Assembly: GCA_945487445.1 (NCBI GenBank)
Contig: CALYTU010000027.1
Coordinates: forward strand, 1-14,662
DNA length: 14,662 bases
From: an uncultured Clostridia bacterium
GTDB taxonomy: Bacteria; Bacillota; Clostridia; Oscillospirales; Oscillospiraceae
Direction of reading: 5' to 3'
Part shown: positions 1 to 6,595 of the stretch, one piece after another
Layout of the letters: each line of letters starts with the position of its first letter
How positions within the stretch are numbered: the first letter of the stretch is position 1
Translations under genes and position numbers: made by a program
Notes under the pieces: model-generated
Databases searched by the model: none
Seen by the model: only the letters and a program-made list of their open reading frames with translations
Told to the model about the DNA's origin: nothing

Positions 1-116
1 ATGGATTGTCCATGGTGTTTGTTCATGTTTCTCGTTGTTTAATTTTCAAGGTACATCGGCTTTGCAGCCTTTTCAAAGACCCCGTGGTTTCATCGGTTTC
101 CCTCAACCGCGGCGAC
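1..116 (-). other. Putative rRNA operon leader (5' end of an rrn transcript, partial)
   Basis: Read on the minus strand, this is the transcribed region downstream of two strong tandem promoters. It carries a short hairpin (CGGTT/AACCG, 94-98 with 105-109), a GGCT-GCAA-AGCC hairpin with a GNRA-type tetraloop (58-69), and then CCTTGAAAATTAAACAA (about 35-51). A 'CCTTGAAAA-T-AA' string of this kind is commonly found just ahead of 16S or 23S rRNA in Firmicutes. No protein-coding sequence is convincing here. The rRNA itself is not in the window, so the identification is an inference from the leader string and promoter strength. A tRNA or other stable RNA operon is possible. Confidence 0.5.
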
Positions 117-122
117 TTTTTT

Positions 123-151
123 ATTTTAGCACGTTACATCCGATTTGTCAA
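123..151 (-). promoter_or_regulatory. Strong sigma-A promoter, proximal of a tandem pair (putative rrn P2)
   Basis: On the minus strand the -35 box is TTGACA (146-151), the spacer is exactly 17 bases and the -10 box is TAAAAT (123-128). The DNA just upstream of the -35 is rich in A and T tracts (152-180), as in an UP element. Transcription would start near 116 and run leftward out of the window. Confidence 0.8.
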
Positions 152-228
152 GAACTTTTTTGAGATTTTTCAAAAATTATTTCTTGGCTTTGTTGAGGTG
201 AAGTTCCTCTTCTGCAGCGCGCTTGCTT

Positions 229-257
229 ATAATAGCACCATGATACGCATTTGTCAA
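229..257 (-). promoter_or_regulatory. Strong sigma-A promoter, distal of a tandem pair (putative rrn P1)
   Basis: On the minus strand the -35 box is TTGACA (252-257), the spacer is 17 bases and the -10 box is TATTAT (229-234). The -35 contains the TGA stop codon (254-256) of the GerAB-like gene. A-rich codons at the end of that gene (Lys/Arg-rich C-terminus) sit where an UP element would be. The box-to-box offset from the proximal promoter is 106 bases. Tandem promoters of this quality are typical of stable RNA operons. Confidence 0.8.
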
Positions 258-1084
258 CACTTTTTTCTTCGTTTTTTGAAAAAGTTTTTGACAGAGCGGA
301 AGACTGCTGTCATCGCCGTCAGCAGAAGGGCGCAGAGACTGAAACCGCTCATCAGCATGGCGCCGTTGACCAACGCTTCAAAGCGGCGAATGACCCCGAG
401 AACCGAGACACCCCGAGCAAGCGTTCGAAAGGCCTCCGATTCTCGCGCCAGGGCAGGCGACAAAATCCCCGCCGTGACGACGGAGGCCGCAACAGCCAAC
501 GCAGCTGCAACCCACCACGGCCAATGCGGCAATTGCTGGTCTTCTCCCAACGCCGGGGCCAGACAGAGCGCTGCGCCAGGGAGCAACAAAGCCGCCCAAA
601 CCTTTACCGCATCCAGATAAGTTCCGGCCGGGGCAATCCACTCCAGTCGGATTTGAGGCAGGCTCAAGACCAGGACGATCCCATAGAGTGCGCCTGTGGT
701 CCAGAGAAGAATCCCGGCGCACCGTCCGGCGGCGGCAGGGCCGATCCACGCAGCGGCGGCGGAAAGGCCGAAGACAATCGCCGCGGCGAGCCAGCTTCCG
801 GCTGTTTCAGGAAAAGCGAAGGCACTTTCCCAAGCGGCCATCAGCGCAGCGAGCAGCAGCAACGGAAGCAGAACTGCGTTCCCCGGACCCGGCTGCTTTC
901 CTGCGCTTCTACGCCGTTGCACAACAGCTGTCATGGCTGAAAGGGTTCCCGCGGCCGCCACAGCTCCCAACAGGACCCAGTTCCAGCTCAATCGGCAACA
1001 GATACGGAAGATCGGCAGCCCCGCGGCCGTCACGGCCAGCGCGCCGAGCTGACGCGCGGAGATATGATCCTTCCGCCTATTCAT
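254..1084 (-). CDS. Short GerAB-like (spore germination permease-like) membrane protein
   Basis: The 276-residue protein has about eight hydrophobic segments and a basic tail ending in KKRRKKC. It starts with an N-terminal 'ISARQLGAL' pattern like the first membrane helix of GerAB/YndE-type germinant receptor permeases. The motifs PETAGSWLAA, LSLPQIRLEWIAP and RRFEALVNGAML also resemble GerAB positions. GerAB proteins usually have about 360 residues and ten helices, so this one is short. The start was placed at ATG 1084, which overlaps the end of the upstream gene by 8 bases, with GGAGG 11 bases upstream; an open extension to 1162 lies within the upstream gene and is unlikely. It forms an operon with the GerAC-like gene. 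No terminator separates it from the promoter at 229-257. The membrane location is clear, but the family call is by eye. A degenerate relative or another permease is possible. Confidence 0.55.
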   Translation of the reverse strand: MNRRKDHISARQLGALAVTAAGLPIFRICCRLSWNWVLLGAVAAAGTLSAMTAVVQRRRSAGKQPGPGNAVLLPLLLLAALMAAWESAFAFPETAGSWLAAAIVFGLSAAAAWIGPAAAGRCAGILLWTTGALYGIVLVLSLPQIRLEWIAPAGTYLDAVKVWAALLLPGAALCLAPALGEDQQLPHWPWWVAAALAVAASVVTAGILSPALARESEAFRTLARGVSVLGVIRRFEALVNGAMLMSGFSLCALLLTAMTAVFRSVKNFFKKRRKKC

Positions 1085-1568
1085 CCACACGCCAGCCTCC
1101 GTTCGCTGGCACGAGACGCGGCAGCCTTGGCTCCCGACCTGCCGCAAGCTCCGCCCGCACATCTAGCACTGTCATATTGGAAGGATGCGAGGCCAGGTAC
1201 TCGCCCACCGCAGCGGCATCCGGCGACGGCAGGGGCGTGCGGTAGATTCCGGCCGCCGGGCGGAAGGCGCTTTCCTCCGCCACGGCCTCCACAGCATCCG
1301 CGACAGGCTCGGTGATGACTACCTGCTCCGCCGTGGGAAGGAAGACCTCCCCCGTAACCTCCTCGCGCAGTCGCTCTAACGCCTCGGAAAGCGTGCGGCC
1401 CACAGCACGCACCCCAGCCCCGATATCTACCACATATTCCTCGCCGGATCTGGTAACGATGACTGTCTTGACGGGCAGGAGCTTCGCGGCATCCGTGGCG
1501 TGGAAGGGCAGCAGACCAAGCGCGCTGAGAACAGCGACAATCAGCACGAGCACAAGCAGCTTTTTCAC
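1077..1568 (-). CDS. Exported GerAC N-domain-like protein, short
   Basis: The 163-residue protein begins with a signal peptide or anchor (MKKLLVLVLIVAVLSALGLL). It has no lipobox cysteine, although GerAC proteins are normally lipoproteins. The rest resembles the first domain of GerAC: a strand with EEYVVDIG, then a helix TLSEALERLREEV, then AEQVVITEPVADAV and a segment ending near the C-terminus. GerAC proteins run to about 370 residues, so only the N-terminal third to half would be present. It starts at GTG 1568, with AAAGGGGG eight bases upstream. It is first in a two-gene operon and its stop overlaps the start of the GerAB-like gene, so the two are probably translationally coupled. The expected partner GerAA is absent; upstream lies a divergent SLH gene. 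Export is well supported, the GerAC relationship only moderately. Confidence 0.5.
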   Translation of the reverse strand: MKKLLVLVLIVAVLSALGLLPFHATDAAKLLPVKTVIVTRSGEEYVVDIGAGVRAVGRTLSEALERLREEVTGEVFLPTAEQVVITEPVADAVEAVAEESAFRPAAGIYRTPLPSPDAAAVGEYLASHPSNMTVLDVRAELAAGREPRLPRLVPANGGWRVDE

Positions 1569-1748
1569 GGAATATACCCCCTTTTTCAGAGTTCACAGCC
1601 TCAGTTTGCGCTTTTTCCCATATATTATACTTCTTTTCAAAATGATGGCGCTTTCCCTCACGTGTTTTTTCGGCTCGCCAAAAAAGACCGCACATCTTTC
1701 TCCCGGTATAGGACAAAAACACAATATCTTGTGTCCAATCCCCAATAT

Positions 1749-1763
1749 GTTACATTTTGTAAC
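1749..1763. promoter_or_regulatory. Palindrome GTTACA-N3-TGTAAC, candidate operator
   Basis: This is a perfect 6-base inverted repeat with a 3-base centre, about 100 bases upstream of the SLH promoter. Its left half with three flanking bases (TATGTTACA) recurs over the -10 box at 1869-1877. The size fits a dimeric repressor or activator site, but no regulator gene lies beside it. Confidence 0.35.
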
Positions 1764-1850
1764 CTTTCTTTTTCCCCTCTTTTAGATGAAAAATTCGCGT
1801 TTTTTTCTGATATATCAAGGGTTTTTCGGAATTGTTTTCAAAATTTTTAC

Positions 1851-1879
1851 TTGCCAAAATGAAATAGATATGTTACAAT
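1851..1879 (+). promoter_or_regulatory. Extended -10 promoter of the SLH gene
   Basis: TTGCCA (1851-1856), a 17-base spacer and TACAAT (1874-1879), with TGT immediately before the -10 (extended -10 type). Transcription would start near 1886, leaving a leader of about 67 bases. The gene has a GAGAGG ribosome binding site at 1941-1946. Confidence 0.75.
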
Positions 1880-1952
1880 AGTTACGAAATGATACCAAAT
1901 CCATTCATTTTCGGCAAATCAGAAGACTGTTTTCAACAAAGAGAGGTTTTTT

Positions 1953-3302
1953 ATGAAGCGAAGAATTGCAGCAGTTCTGCTCATCCTCTGCCTTTGCGCG
2001 AGTCTGCTCCCCACGGCCTTCGCCGCGGAGCCCACCCTGGAGAACAGCGTCGACCTTGATCTGCTTGTTTCGCACGGGATCAGCCTGTTCAAGCAGCTTG
2101 AGGCGGGCGGGAAATACAACTCGGTTGTCAACACCAGTCTGGGCTGTGTCGGCATGGGGATTATGGGATGGACCAATTCCGCCGCGCTGCAGTTGCTGAA
2201 GTGGTGCGCCACCCCCGCCAAGGGCGGAGATCCCAATTTCTGCAAATCAACTTTGGGAGAGGAGTTTTATAACGAGGTCGTTAACGCTCCCGTCCCGAAA
2301 TGGAATGCCTCGGATCTGATGCCCCAATGGGGCTACTGGGGCTCCCGGGTGTTTTCCAGTGAGGAAATCGCGGCGGCCAAAAAGCTGCTCGGCTCCGATG
2401 TGGGAATCCGCGTCCAGAACAACCTCGCTAGGCTGTACCTGACCAGGCAGGCCGGACACGGCTGGAGCGCCGGTATCCGCACAGAGTCAGCCCTGCTCTA
2501 TTATTGCTCTGTCGAGAATCACTACGGCGAGGGCGGCGCCGCAAACTTTATGAGCAATGTGCGCAATACGATGGGAATCAGCGAGGACGACCTGATTGGT
2601 TCGCTGGACGCGTTCCACAGCGGCGTTGTGGCGGCGGCCAAAGTATACAACTCTGTCAACCGCACCCTCGCCTACCGCACGAAGGTCTACAATTTTCTGA
2701 CCAAAACCTTGGATCTGCCCTCCTGTCCGGATGACAGTCCCGTGCCCTTTGCGGATATGCCCGATCCGTCGCACTGGGCCTATGACGCGATCGTGTGGGC
2801 CTATACCAGCACGCCGCAGATCACCAGCGGCACCTCCGCCACCACCTTCTCGCCCAACAGCACTGTCACCCGCGCGGAGGCCATGACCTTCCTCTGGGCC
2901 GCCGCCGGAAAGCCCGCGCCGAAAAGCACCGCCAATCCCTTCAAGGACGTTTCCGACAAGAGCTATTATTACAAAGCCGTGCTCTGGGCGGTTGAAAAAG
3001 GCATCACCAGCGGCACCTCCGCCACGACCTTCTCCCCGAAGGATACCGTCACGCTGGCGCAGATGATTACCTTCCTCTGGGCAGCTGCGGGCCGTCCCAA
3101 GCCGGGGAAGACCAACAATCCCTTCTCCGATATTTCCTCAAAGAGTTACTATTACAAGCCGATTCTCTGGGCGCATTACGGCGGCATCCTCATCGGCAAC
3201 GAGGGGAGCGGCGGTTGTCTGCGACCCAAGGTCGGATGCACCCGTGCCTATGTTATGGCCTACCTTTACAACTATTATGTCATGACCAACCAGGACAAAT
3301 GA
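1953..3302 (+). CDS. Secreted SLH-domain protein with possible lysozyme-like N-terminal domain
   Basis: The 449-residue protein has a signal peptide (residues 1-25, cut after AFA-A). Residues about 30-260 form a globular domain. Its start, QLEAGGKYNSV followed by a Gly-rich GMGIMGW stretch, recalls lysozyme-superfamily glycosidases in which a glutamate (here E50) precedes a beta hairpin. This is tentative and other folds are possible. Three SLH repeats follow (about 266-325, 327-385, 389-447). The consensus TRAE is kept in the first, becomes TLAQ in the second and TRAY in the third, so the second lacks the polysaccharide-contacting Arg. SLH repeats tie proteins to pyruvylated secondary cell-wall polysaccharide, so it should sit on the cell surface. 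ATG 1953 has GAGAGG 6 bases upstream. It is monocistronic, with a terminator at 3469-3499, and divergent from the Ger-like operon. Confidence 0.8.
   Translation: MKRRIAAVLLILCLCASLLPTAFAAEPTLENSVDLDLLVSHGISLFKQLEAGGKYNSVVNTSLGCVGMGIMGWTNSAALQLLKWCATPAKGGDPNFCKSTLGEEFYNEVVNAPVPKWNASDLMPQWGYWGSRVFSSEEIAAAKKLLGSDVGIRVQNNLARLYLTRQAGHGWSAGIRTESALLYYCSVENHYGEGGAANFMSNVRNTMGISEDDLIGSLDAFHSGVVAAAKVYNSVNRTLAYRTKVYNFLTKTLDLPSCPDDSPVPFADMPDPSHWAYDAIVWAYTSTPQITSGTSATTFSPNSTVTRAEAMTFLWAAAGKPAPKSTANPFKDVSDKSYYYKAVLWAVEKGITSGTSATTFSPKDTVTLAQMITFLWAAAGRPKPGKTNNPFSDISSKSYYYKPILWAHYGGILIGNEGSGGCLRPKVGCTRAYVMAYLYNYYVMTNQDK
2820..3040 (+). repeat. Internal direct repeat encoding two SLH units
   Basis: A stretch of about 38 bases at 2820-2857 recurs at 3003-3040 with few differences, and its first 23 bases are identical. 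Both copies encode TSGTSATTFSP. The flanking SLH units are similar in protein (FLWAAAG in both), which suggests duplication of one SLH unit within the gene. Confidence 0.7.
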
Positions 3303-3402
3303 CACTTTGAACGCAAAGATACAGTTCAGCCCCTCTGTTGTTGCTGCAAGACCGGAGCATACTTCTGGCCGCGGCAATTTGGATTCCTCACGTGGAGAGA
3401 AC

Positions 3403-3440
3403 GGATTCTTCGACTTCGCTTCGCTCCGCTCAGAATGACG
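3403..3440. repeat. Dispersed-type intergenic repeat (GGATTCTTCGAC...TCAGAATGACG)
   Basis: The stretch GGATTCTTCGACTTCG...CGCTCAGAATGACG matches a well-known family of short intergenic repeats seen in many bacterial genomes. In translated form it is recognised by the peptide HSERSEAKSKNP, which is exactly what its minus strand encodes. The family is probably spread by an unknown route. The similar flanking sequence TTTGGATTCCTCACG (from about 3379) may belong to the same element. It lies between the SLH stop and the terminator. Only one copy is in the window, so the identification rests on memory of the family. Confidence 0.6.
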
Positions 3441-3468
3441 GGGTGGGCGCTGAACCGTTACAACGCAA

Positions 3469-3499
3469 ACCGCCGGACACGCGTCCGGCGGTATTTTTT
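3469..3499 (+). terminator. Rho-independent terminator of the SLH gene
   Basis: A 10-base perfect stem (ACCGCCGGAC, 3469-3478, with GTCCGGCGGT, 3483-3492) with a 4-base loop is followed by ATTTTTTGG. It closes the transcript of the SLH gene, and the next promoter begins at 3502. Confidence 0.9.
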
Positions 3500-3501
3500 G
3501 G

Positions 3502-3530
3502 TTGCAAAACGGAGACTTCTGTACTATAAT
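3502..3530 (+). promoter_or_regulatory. Promoter of the MBOAT-DHHW operon
   Basis: TTGCAA (3502-3507), a 17-base spacer and TATAAT (3525-3530). Transcription would start near 3537. The promoter lies inside a longer open frame that could begin with TTG 3502, which rules out that upstream start for transcripts made here. Confidence 0.8.
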
Positions 3531-3564
3531 ATCAGAAATCTCCGGTCCGGAAGGAGGCCTTCTT

Positions 3565-4986
3565 TTGGTTTTTTCCAGTCTTATATTCGTTTTCCTGTTC
3601 TTTACCGCCAACATTATCACGCAGGCTGTTGTAACCGATATGCGGAAGAAGAACATCGTCATGCTTGCGTTCTCTCTGGTGTTCTACGCCTGGGGAGGCA
3701 TCCAGTATGTGCCGCTGCTGATGGGTATGACCTTCATCTGCTGGTACAGCGCCCTGCTGATTGCGCGCCGCCGCAGCCAGCATGACCGCAAGCTTGCGCT
3801 GATCACCTGCGTGGTACTGGTTTTACTGATCCTTGGCATCTTCAAATACACGGGCTTCTTCCTTCGGAACGTACAGCTCCTGTTGGGTTTCCCGAAGGTA
3901 ATTCCGGAGATTATGCTGCCCATCGGCATCAGCTTCTACACCTTCCAGCTGCTTTCCTACGTCATTGACGTCTATCGCGGCGACGCGGAGGTGCAGGAGA
4001 AATACTGGCTGCTGCTACTCTACGCCAGCCTGTTCCATCAGTGCGTTGCCGGGCCCATCGTCCGCTATCGGGACGTGAACCAGGACATTCTTCACCGCCG
4101 GGTCAAGATGACAGAGCTCAGCCGGGGCATTACCCGCTTCACCGTGGGTCTTGCCAAGAAGGCCGTGCTGGCCAACGGCTGCGCCGTTGTTGCTGACACC
4201 CTACTGGCCGCCAAGGGGCTGGCCGAACAGTCCGTCCTTGGGACTTGGGTGGGGATGATTGCGTTTACCCTGCAAATCTATCTGGATTTCTCCGCGTACT
4301 CGGATATGGCGATCGGCATGGGCCTAATGTGCGGGTTCCATTACCAGGAGAATTTCAACTATCCCTACACCGCCGACTCTGTGACGGACTTCTGGCGGCG
4401 CTGGCACATCTCCCTTTCCACCTTCTTCCGGGACTATGTCTACATCCCCCTGGGCGGCAACCGCTGCTCCAAGGGCAGGCACATTCTGAATCTGTTCATT
4501 GTCTGGGGTCTGACCGGCATGTGGCACGGGCCAAGCTGGAATTTTATTCTTTGGGGCCTGTATTACTTCGTCTTCCTGGTTATTGAGAAATATCTGGTCG
4601 ACACCGAGCGGATCGCCGGACCCCTGCGCCATGCGCTGACCATGCTGATTGTGCTCTTCGGCTGGGTGCTCTTCAAGTTTGAGGACACCGCTCTGCTGGG
4701 CACGGCACTCAAGGGCATGTTCGGCCTCAACGGCAACAGCTTCACCGCTTTGTCCTCCCGGCTGGTCTTCCAGAACAACATGTTCTTCCTTGCCTTCTGT
4801 GTGGTGGCGGTGACACCCCTGGGCAAGACACTGGGCAATATGCTGAAAAATCTGAGCCAGAAAAGTACATCCTGGCTCACGGTCTATGGGATATGGGACG
4901 CGGCGCTGCCGATCCTGCTGCTGATTATGTCGTCGATGGCCCTGGCCGGCAACAGTTACAATCCCTTCCTGTACTTCCAGTTCTGA
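3565..4986 (+). CDS. MBOAT-family O-acetyltransferase (AlgI/DltB/PatA-like)
   Basis: The 473-residue polytopic membrane protein is of AlgI type. In AlgI systems such proteins take an acetyl group across the membrane for O-acetylation of an exopolysaccharide or wall polymer. Family motifs are plain: MVFSSLIFVFLF at the N-terminus, PIGISFYTFQ, DFWRRWHISLSTFFRDYVYIPLGG, and WHGPSWNFILWG with the conserved His321 (AlgI His322 equivalent); His281 is also conserved. The length matches AlgI relatives. The start is TTG 3565: AAGGAGG (3551-3557) sits 7 bases upstream, and the resulting N-terminus matches the family. The DHHW gene follows 13 bases after its stop in the same transcript, a standard pairing of transmembrane acetyl carrier and surface transferase. 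The substrate is not shown; the adjacent SLH gene makes secondary wall polysaccharide a reasonable guess. Confidence 0.92.
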   Translation: MVFSSLIFVFLFFTANIITQAVVTDMRKKNIVMLAFSLVFYAWGGIQYVPLLMGMTFICWYSALLIARRRSQHDRKLALITCVVLVLLILGIFKYTGFFLRNVQLLLGFPKVIPEIMLPIGISFYTFQLLSYVIDVYRGDAEVQEKYWLLLLYASLFHQCVAGPIVRYRDVNQDILHRRVKMTELSRGITRFTVGLAKKAVLANGCAVVADTLLAAKGLAEQSVLGTWVGMIAFTLQIYLDFSAYSDMAIGMGLMCGFHYQENFNYPYTADSVTDFWRRWHISLSTFFRDYVYIPLGGNRCSKGRHILNLFIVWGLTGMWHGPSWNFILWGLYYFVFLVIEKYLVDTERIAGPLRHALTMLIVLFGWVLFKFEDTALLGTALKGMFGLNGNSFTALSSRLVFQNNMFFLAFCVVAVTPLGKTLGNMLKNLSQKSTSWLTVYGIWDAALPILLLIMSSMALAGNSYNPFLYFQF

Positions 4987-4999
4987 GAAAGGAGCCTCT

Positions 5000-6484
5000 A
5001 TGAGACCGACGAAACAAGAATACCAGCGTGTCCGACTGCTCACCATCCACATCAAACACCTTCTCTTCCTCGGATTCTTAGTGCTGATGTGCTTTATCGG
5101 CCTGCTGTGGTTTTTCCGCCCCAAGACCTCCGTGGTGGAGAATCGCGATTTGACCGAGTTTCCCACGTTGACGCTGCAAGGGGTTTTGGATGGCAGCTTC
5201 TTCTCCGGTGTGGCCACCTGGTACGCCGACACCTACCCCATTCGGGAGGGGCTGATCGACCAAAACGCCAAGCTTCAGCAGCTATACGGCATTCGCACCC
5301 AGCGGCTGGTGACCAACGGGGAAAAGGCCGACGCGATCCCCACCGGCCCTGTGGATTTGGAGGCTCTGGCAGGTCAGACGACCGAGGCCGCAGACACTAC
5401 GCAGTCGACCGCTCATCCCGCTCCCTCCGACACCGCCGCCCCCGTAAGCGTGGAAAGCGGCGCTTCATCTCCGGTCACAACCGACCCCCAGGCGCCGGAG
5501 ACCACTGCGTTCAGCGGCCACGGCGCGGCGGACGTCACCGGCGAGCTGGAAAAGGCCGGAAACAACATTTACATTCTTGACGGCGCGGGCTACGGTGTCT
5601 ATTACTTCAATGAGAAAAACTCCGCACGCTACTGCCTTCTGGTAAATAAGCTGGCAAAGAACCTGGCGGGCAAGTCCCAGCTCTATTCCATGCTCTGCCC
5701 CATCTCCGCGGGCGTCATGCTCTCCGACGAGGTCCGGGATTCCACCGGCTCCTCGGACGAAAACGCCGCCGCAGAGTGGTTCTACCAGAATATGGACCCC
5801 TCGGTGAAGACCGTCTCCATGGTCAACACGCTCCGGGCGCACAACGATGAATATATCTTCTTCCGCACCGACCACCACTGGACGGCTCTGGGCGCCTATT
5901 ACGCCTACCGGGAGTGGTGCAAGGTCAAGGGTGTGACCCCCCACGAGCTCTCCGAGTTCCAGACCTACGAATTCCCCGGCTTCCTGGGGACCTTCTATTC
6001 CAGCTCCAACAAAGATGCGTCCATGGCCGCCAAACCGGATACCGTGACCGCCTACATTCCGAACGGCACCAACCAAATGCAGATGTATGTGGCCAATAAG
6101 GACGGCACCTTCACAGAGTATGCCTGGCGCGTCGTCAACGACGTTTCCAACTACGCCAAGACCCAGCTCTACGCCACCTTCGCCGGCGGCGACCAGGCCT
6201 ACAACTACGTGCACAACGAGGCCATTACCGACGGCTCCTCGGTGCTGATAGTAAAGGACTCCTACGCCAACGCCTTCATCCCCTTCCTGATCGACCATTA
6301 TGAGTACATCTACTGGATCGACTTCCGCAACTACAAGAAGTGGTGCGGCTGGGCGGGCATCGCTGATCCCAGCATCAGCGCCCTGGTGGAACGCAAGAGC
6401 ATCCAGGACGTGATCCTCTGCCAAAATATCTCCATCGCCGGTTCCTCCTCGGCTCTGGATGTCATGGAAGGGATCTTTAAATAG
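5000..6484 (+). CDS. DHHW/AlgJ-AlgX-like SGNH protein, partner of the MBOAT acetyltransferase
   Basis: The 494-residue protein is anchored by one N-terminal membrane helix (residues 21-39), with the bulk outside the cell. The family signature FFRTDHHWTALGAYYAY is present, with D291, H292, H293 and W294. A later KDSYAN motif gives D420 and S421. By analogy with AlgJ/AlgX, D291, H293 and S421 would be the catalytic triad of an SGNH acetyltransferase or esterase. Residues about 121-180 are a Thr/Ala/Ser/Pro-rich linker with no predicted fold, unlike the compact ends. ATG 5000 has AAAGGAG 5 bases upstream, just after the MBOAT stop. Its role would be to transfer acetyl groups received from the MBOAT protein onto a surface polymer. 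The exact polymer is unknown. Confidence 0.85.
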   Translation: MRPTKQEYQRVRLLTIHIKHLLFLGFLVLMCFIGLLWFFRPKTSVVENRDLTEFPTLTLQGVLDGSFFSGVATWYADTYPIREGLIDQNAKLQQLYGIRTQRLVTNGEKADAIPTGPVDLEALAGQTTEAADTTQSTAHPAPSDTAAPVSVESGASSPVTTDPQAPETTAFSGHGAADVTGELEKAGNNIYILDGAGYGVYYFNEKNSARYCLLVNKLAKNLAGKSQLYSMLCPISAGVMLSDEVRDSTGSSDENAAAEWFYQNMDPSVKTVSMVNTLRAHNDEYIFFRTDHHWTALGAYYAYREWCKVKGVTPHELSEFQTYEFPGFLGTFYSSSNKDASMAAKPDTVTAYIPNGTNQMQMYVANKDGTFTEYAWRVVNDVSNYAKTQLYATFAGGDQAYNYVHNEAITDGSSVLIVKDSYANAFIPFLIDHYEYIYWIDFRNYKKWCGWAGIADPSISALVERKSIQDVILCQNISIAGSSSALDVMEGIFK

Positions 6485-6528
6485 CTCTGATTCCGGTTAT
6501 CGGTTCCACCTGCTTTCCATGCATAGGA

Positions 6529-6546
6529 CGGCCTGACCTCAGGCCG
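6529..6546. repeat. Short hairpin CGGCCTGA-CC-TCAGGCCG
   Basis: A perfect 8-base inverted repeat with a two-base centre lies between the end of the DHHW gene and the terminator. No T-run follows directly, so it is not itself a good terminator. It may protect the 3' end of the mRNA. Confidence 0.5.
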
Positions 6547-6595
6547 CCCTACGGCGTGTTTGATGAGTCAAACTGACCGGAAGAACTGTTTTGTC

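Larger units (their letters stand above)
1569..1952. promoter_or_regulatory. Divergent AT-rich control region between Ger-like operon and SLH gene
   Basis: This 384-base gap holds no convincing gene. Leftward, a TATAAT box (1624-1629, minus) precedes the GerAC-like gene, but no good -35 lies at the right distance and I saw no clear sporulation sigma-factor match. Rightward, a good promoter lies at 1851-1879. Between them are two short inverted repeats: ACACAA-TATC-TTGTGT (about 1720-1735) and GTTACA-TTT-TGTAAC (1749-1763). The nine bases TATGTTACA occur at 1746-1754 and again at 1869-1877, over the rightward -10 box, which suggests a regulator-binding pair. Confidence 0.55.

Noticed and set aside
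251..940. Plus-strand open frame opposite the GerAB-like gene
   Set aside because: Arg/Gln-rich translation with no hydrophobic core; the minus frame has membrane helices and a ribosome binding site coupled to the gene upstream.
2820..3040. CRISPR-like or mobile repeat
   Set aside because: The two copies are inside coding sequence and correspond to duplicated SLH units.
3502..3564. N-terminal extension of the MBOAT protein
   Set aside because: It contains the promoter's -35 and -10 boxes and lacks a ribosome binding site.
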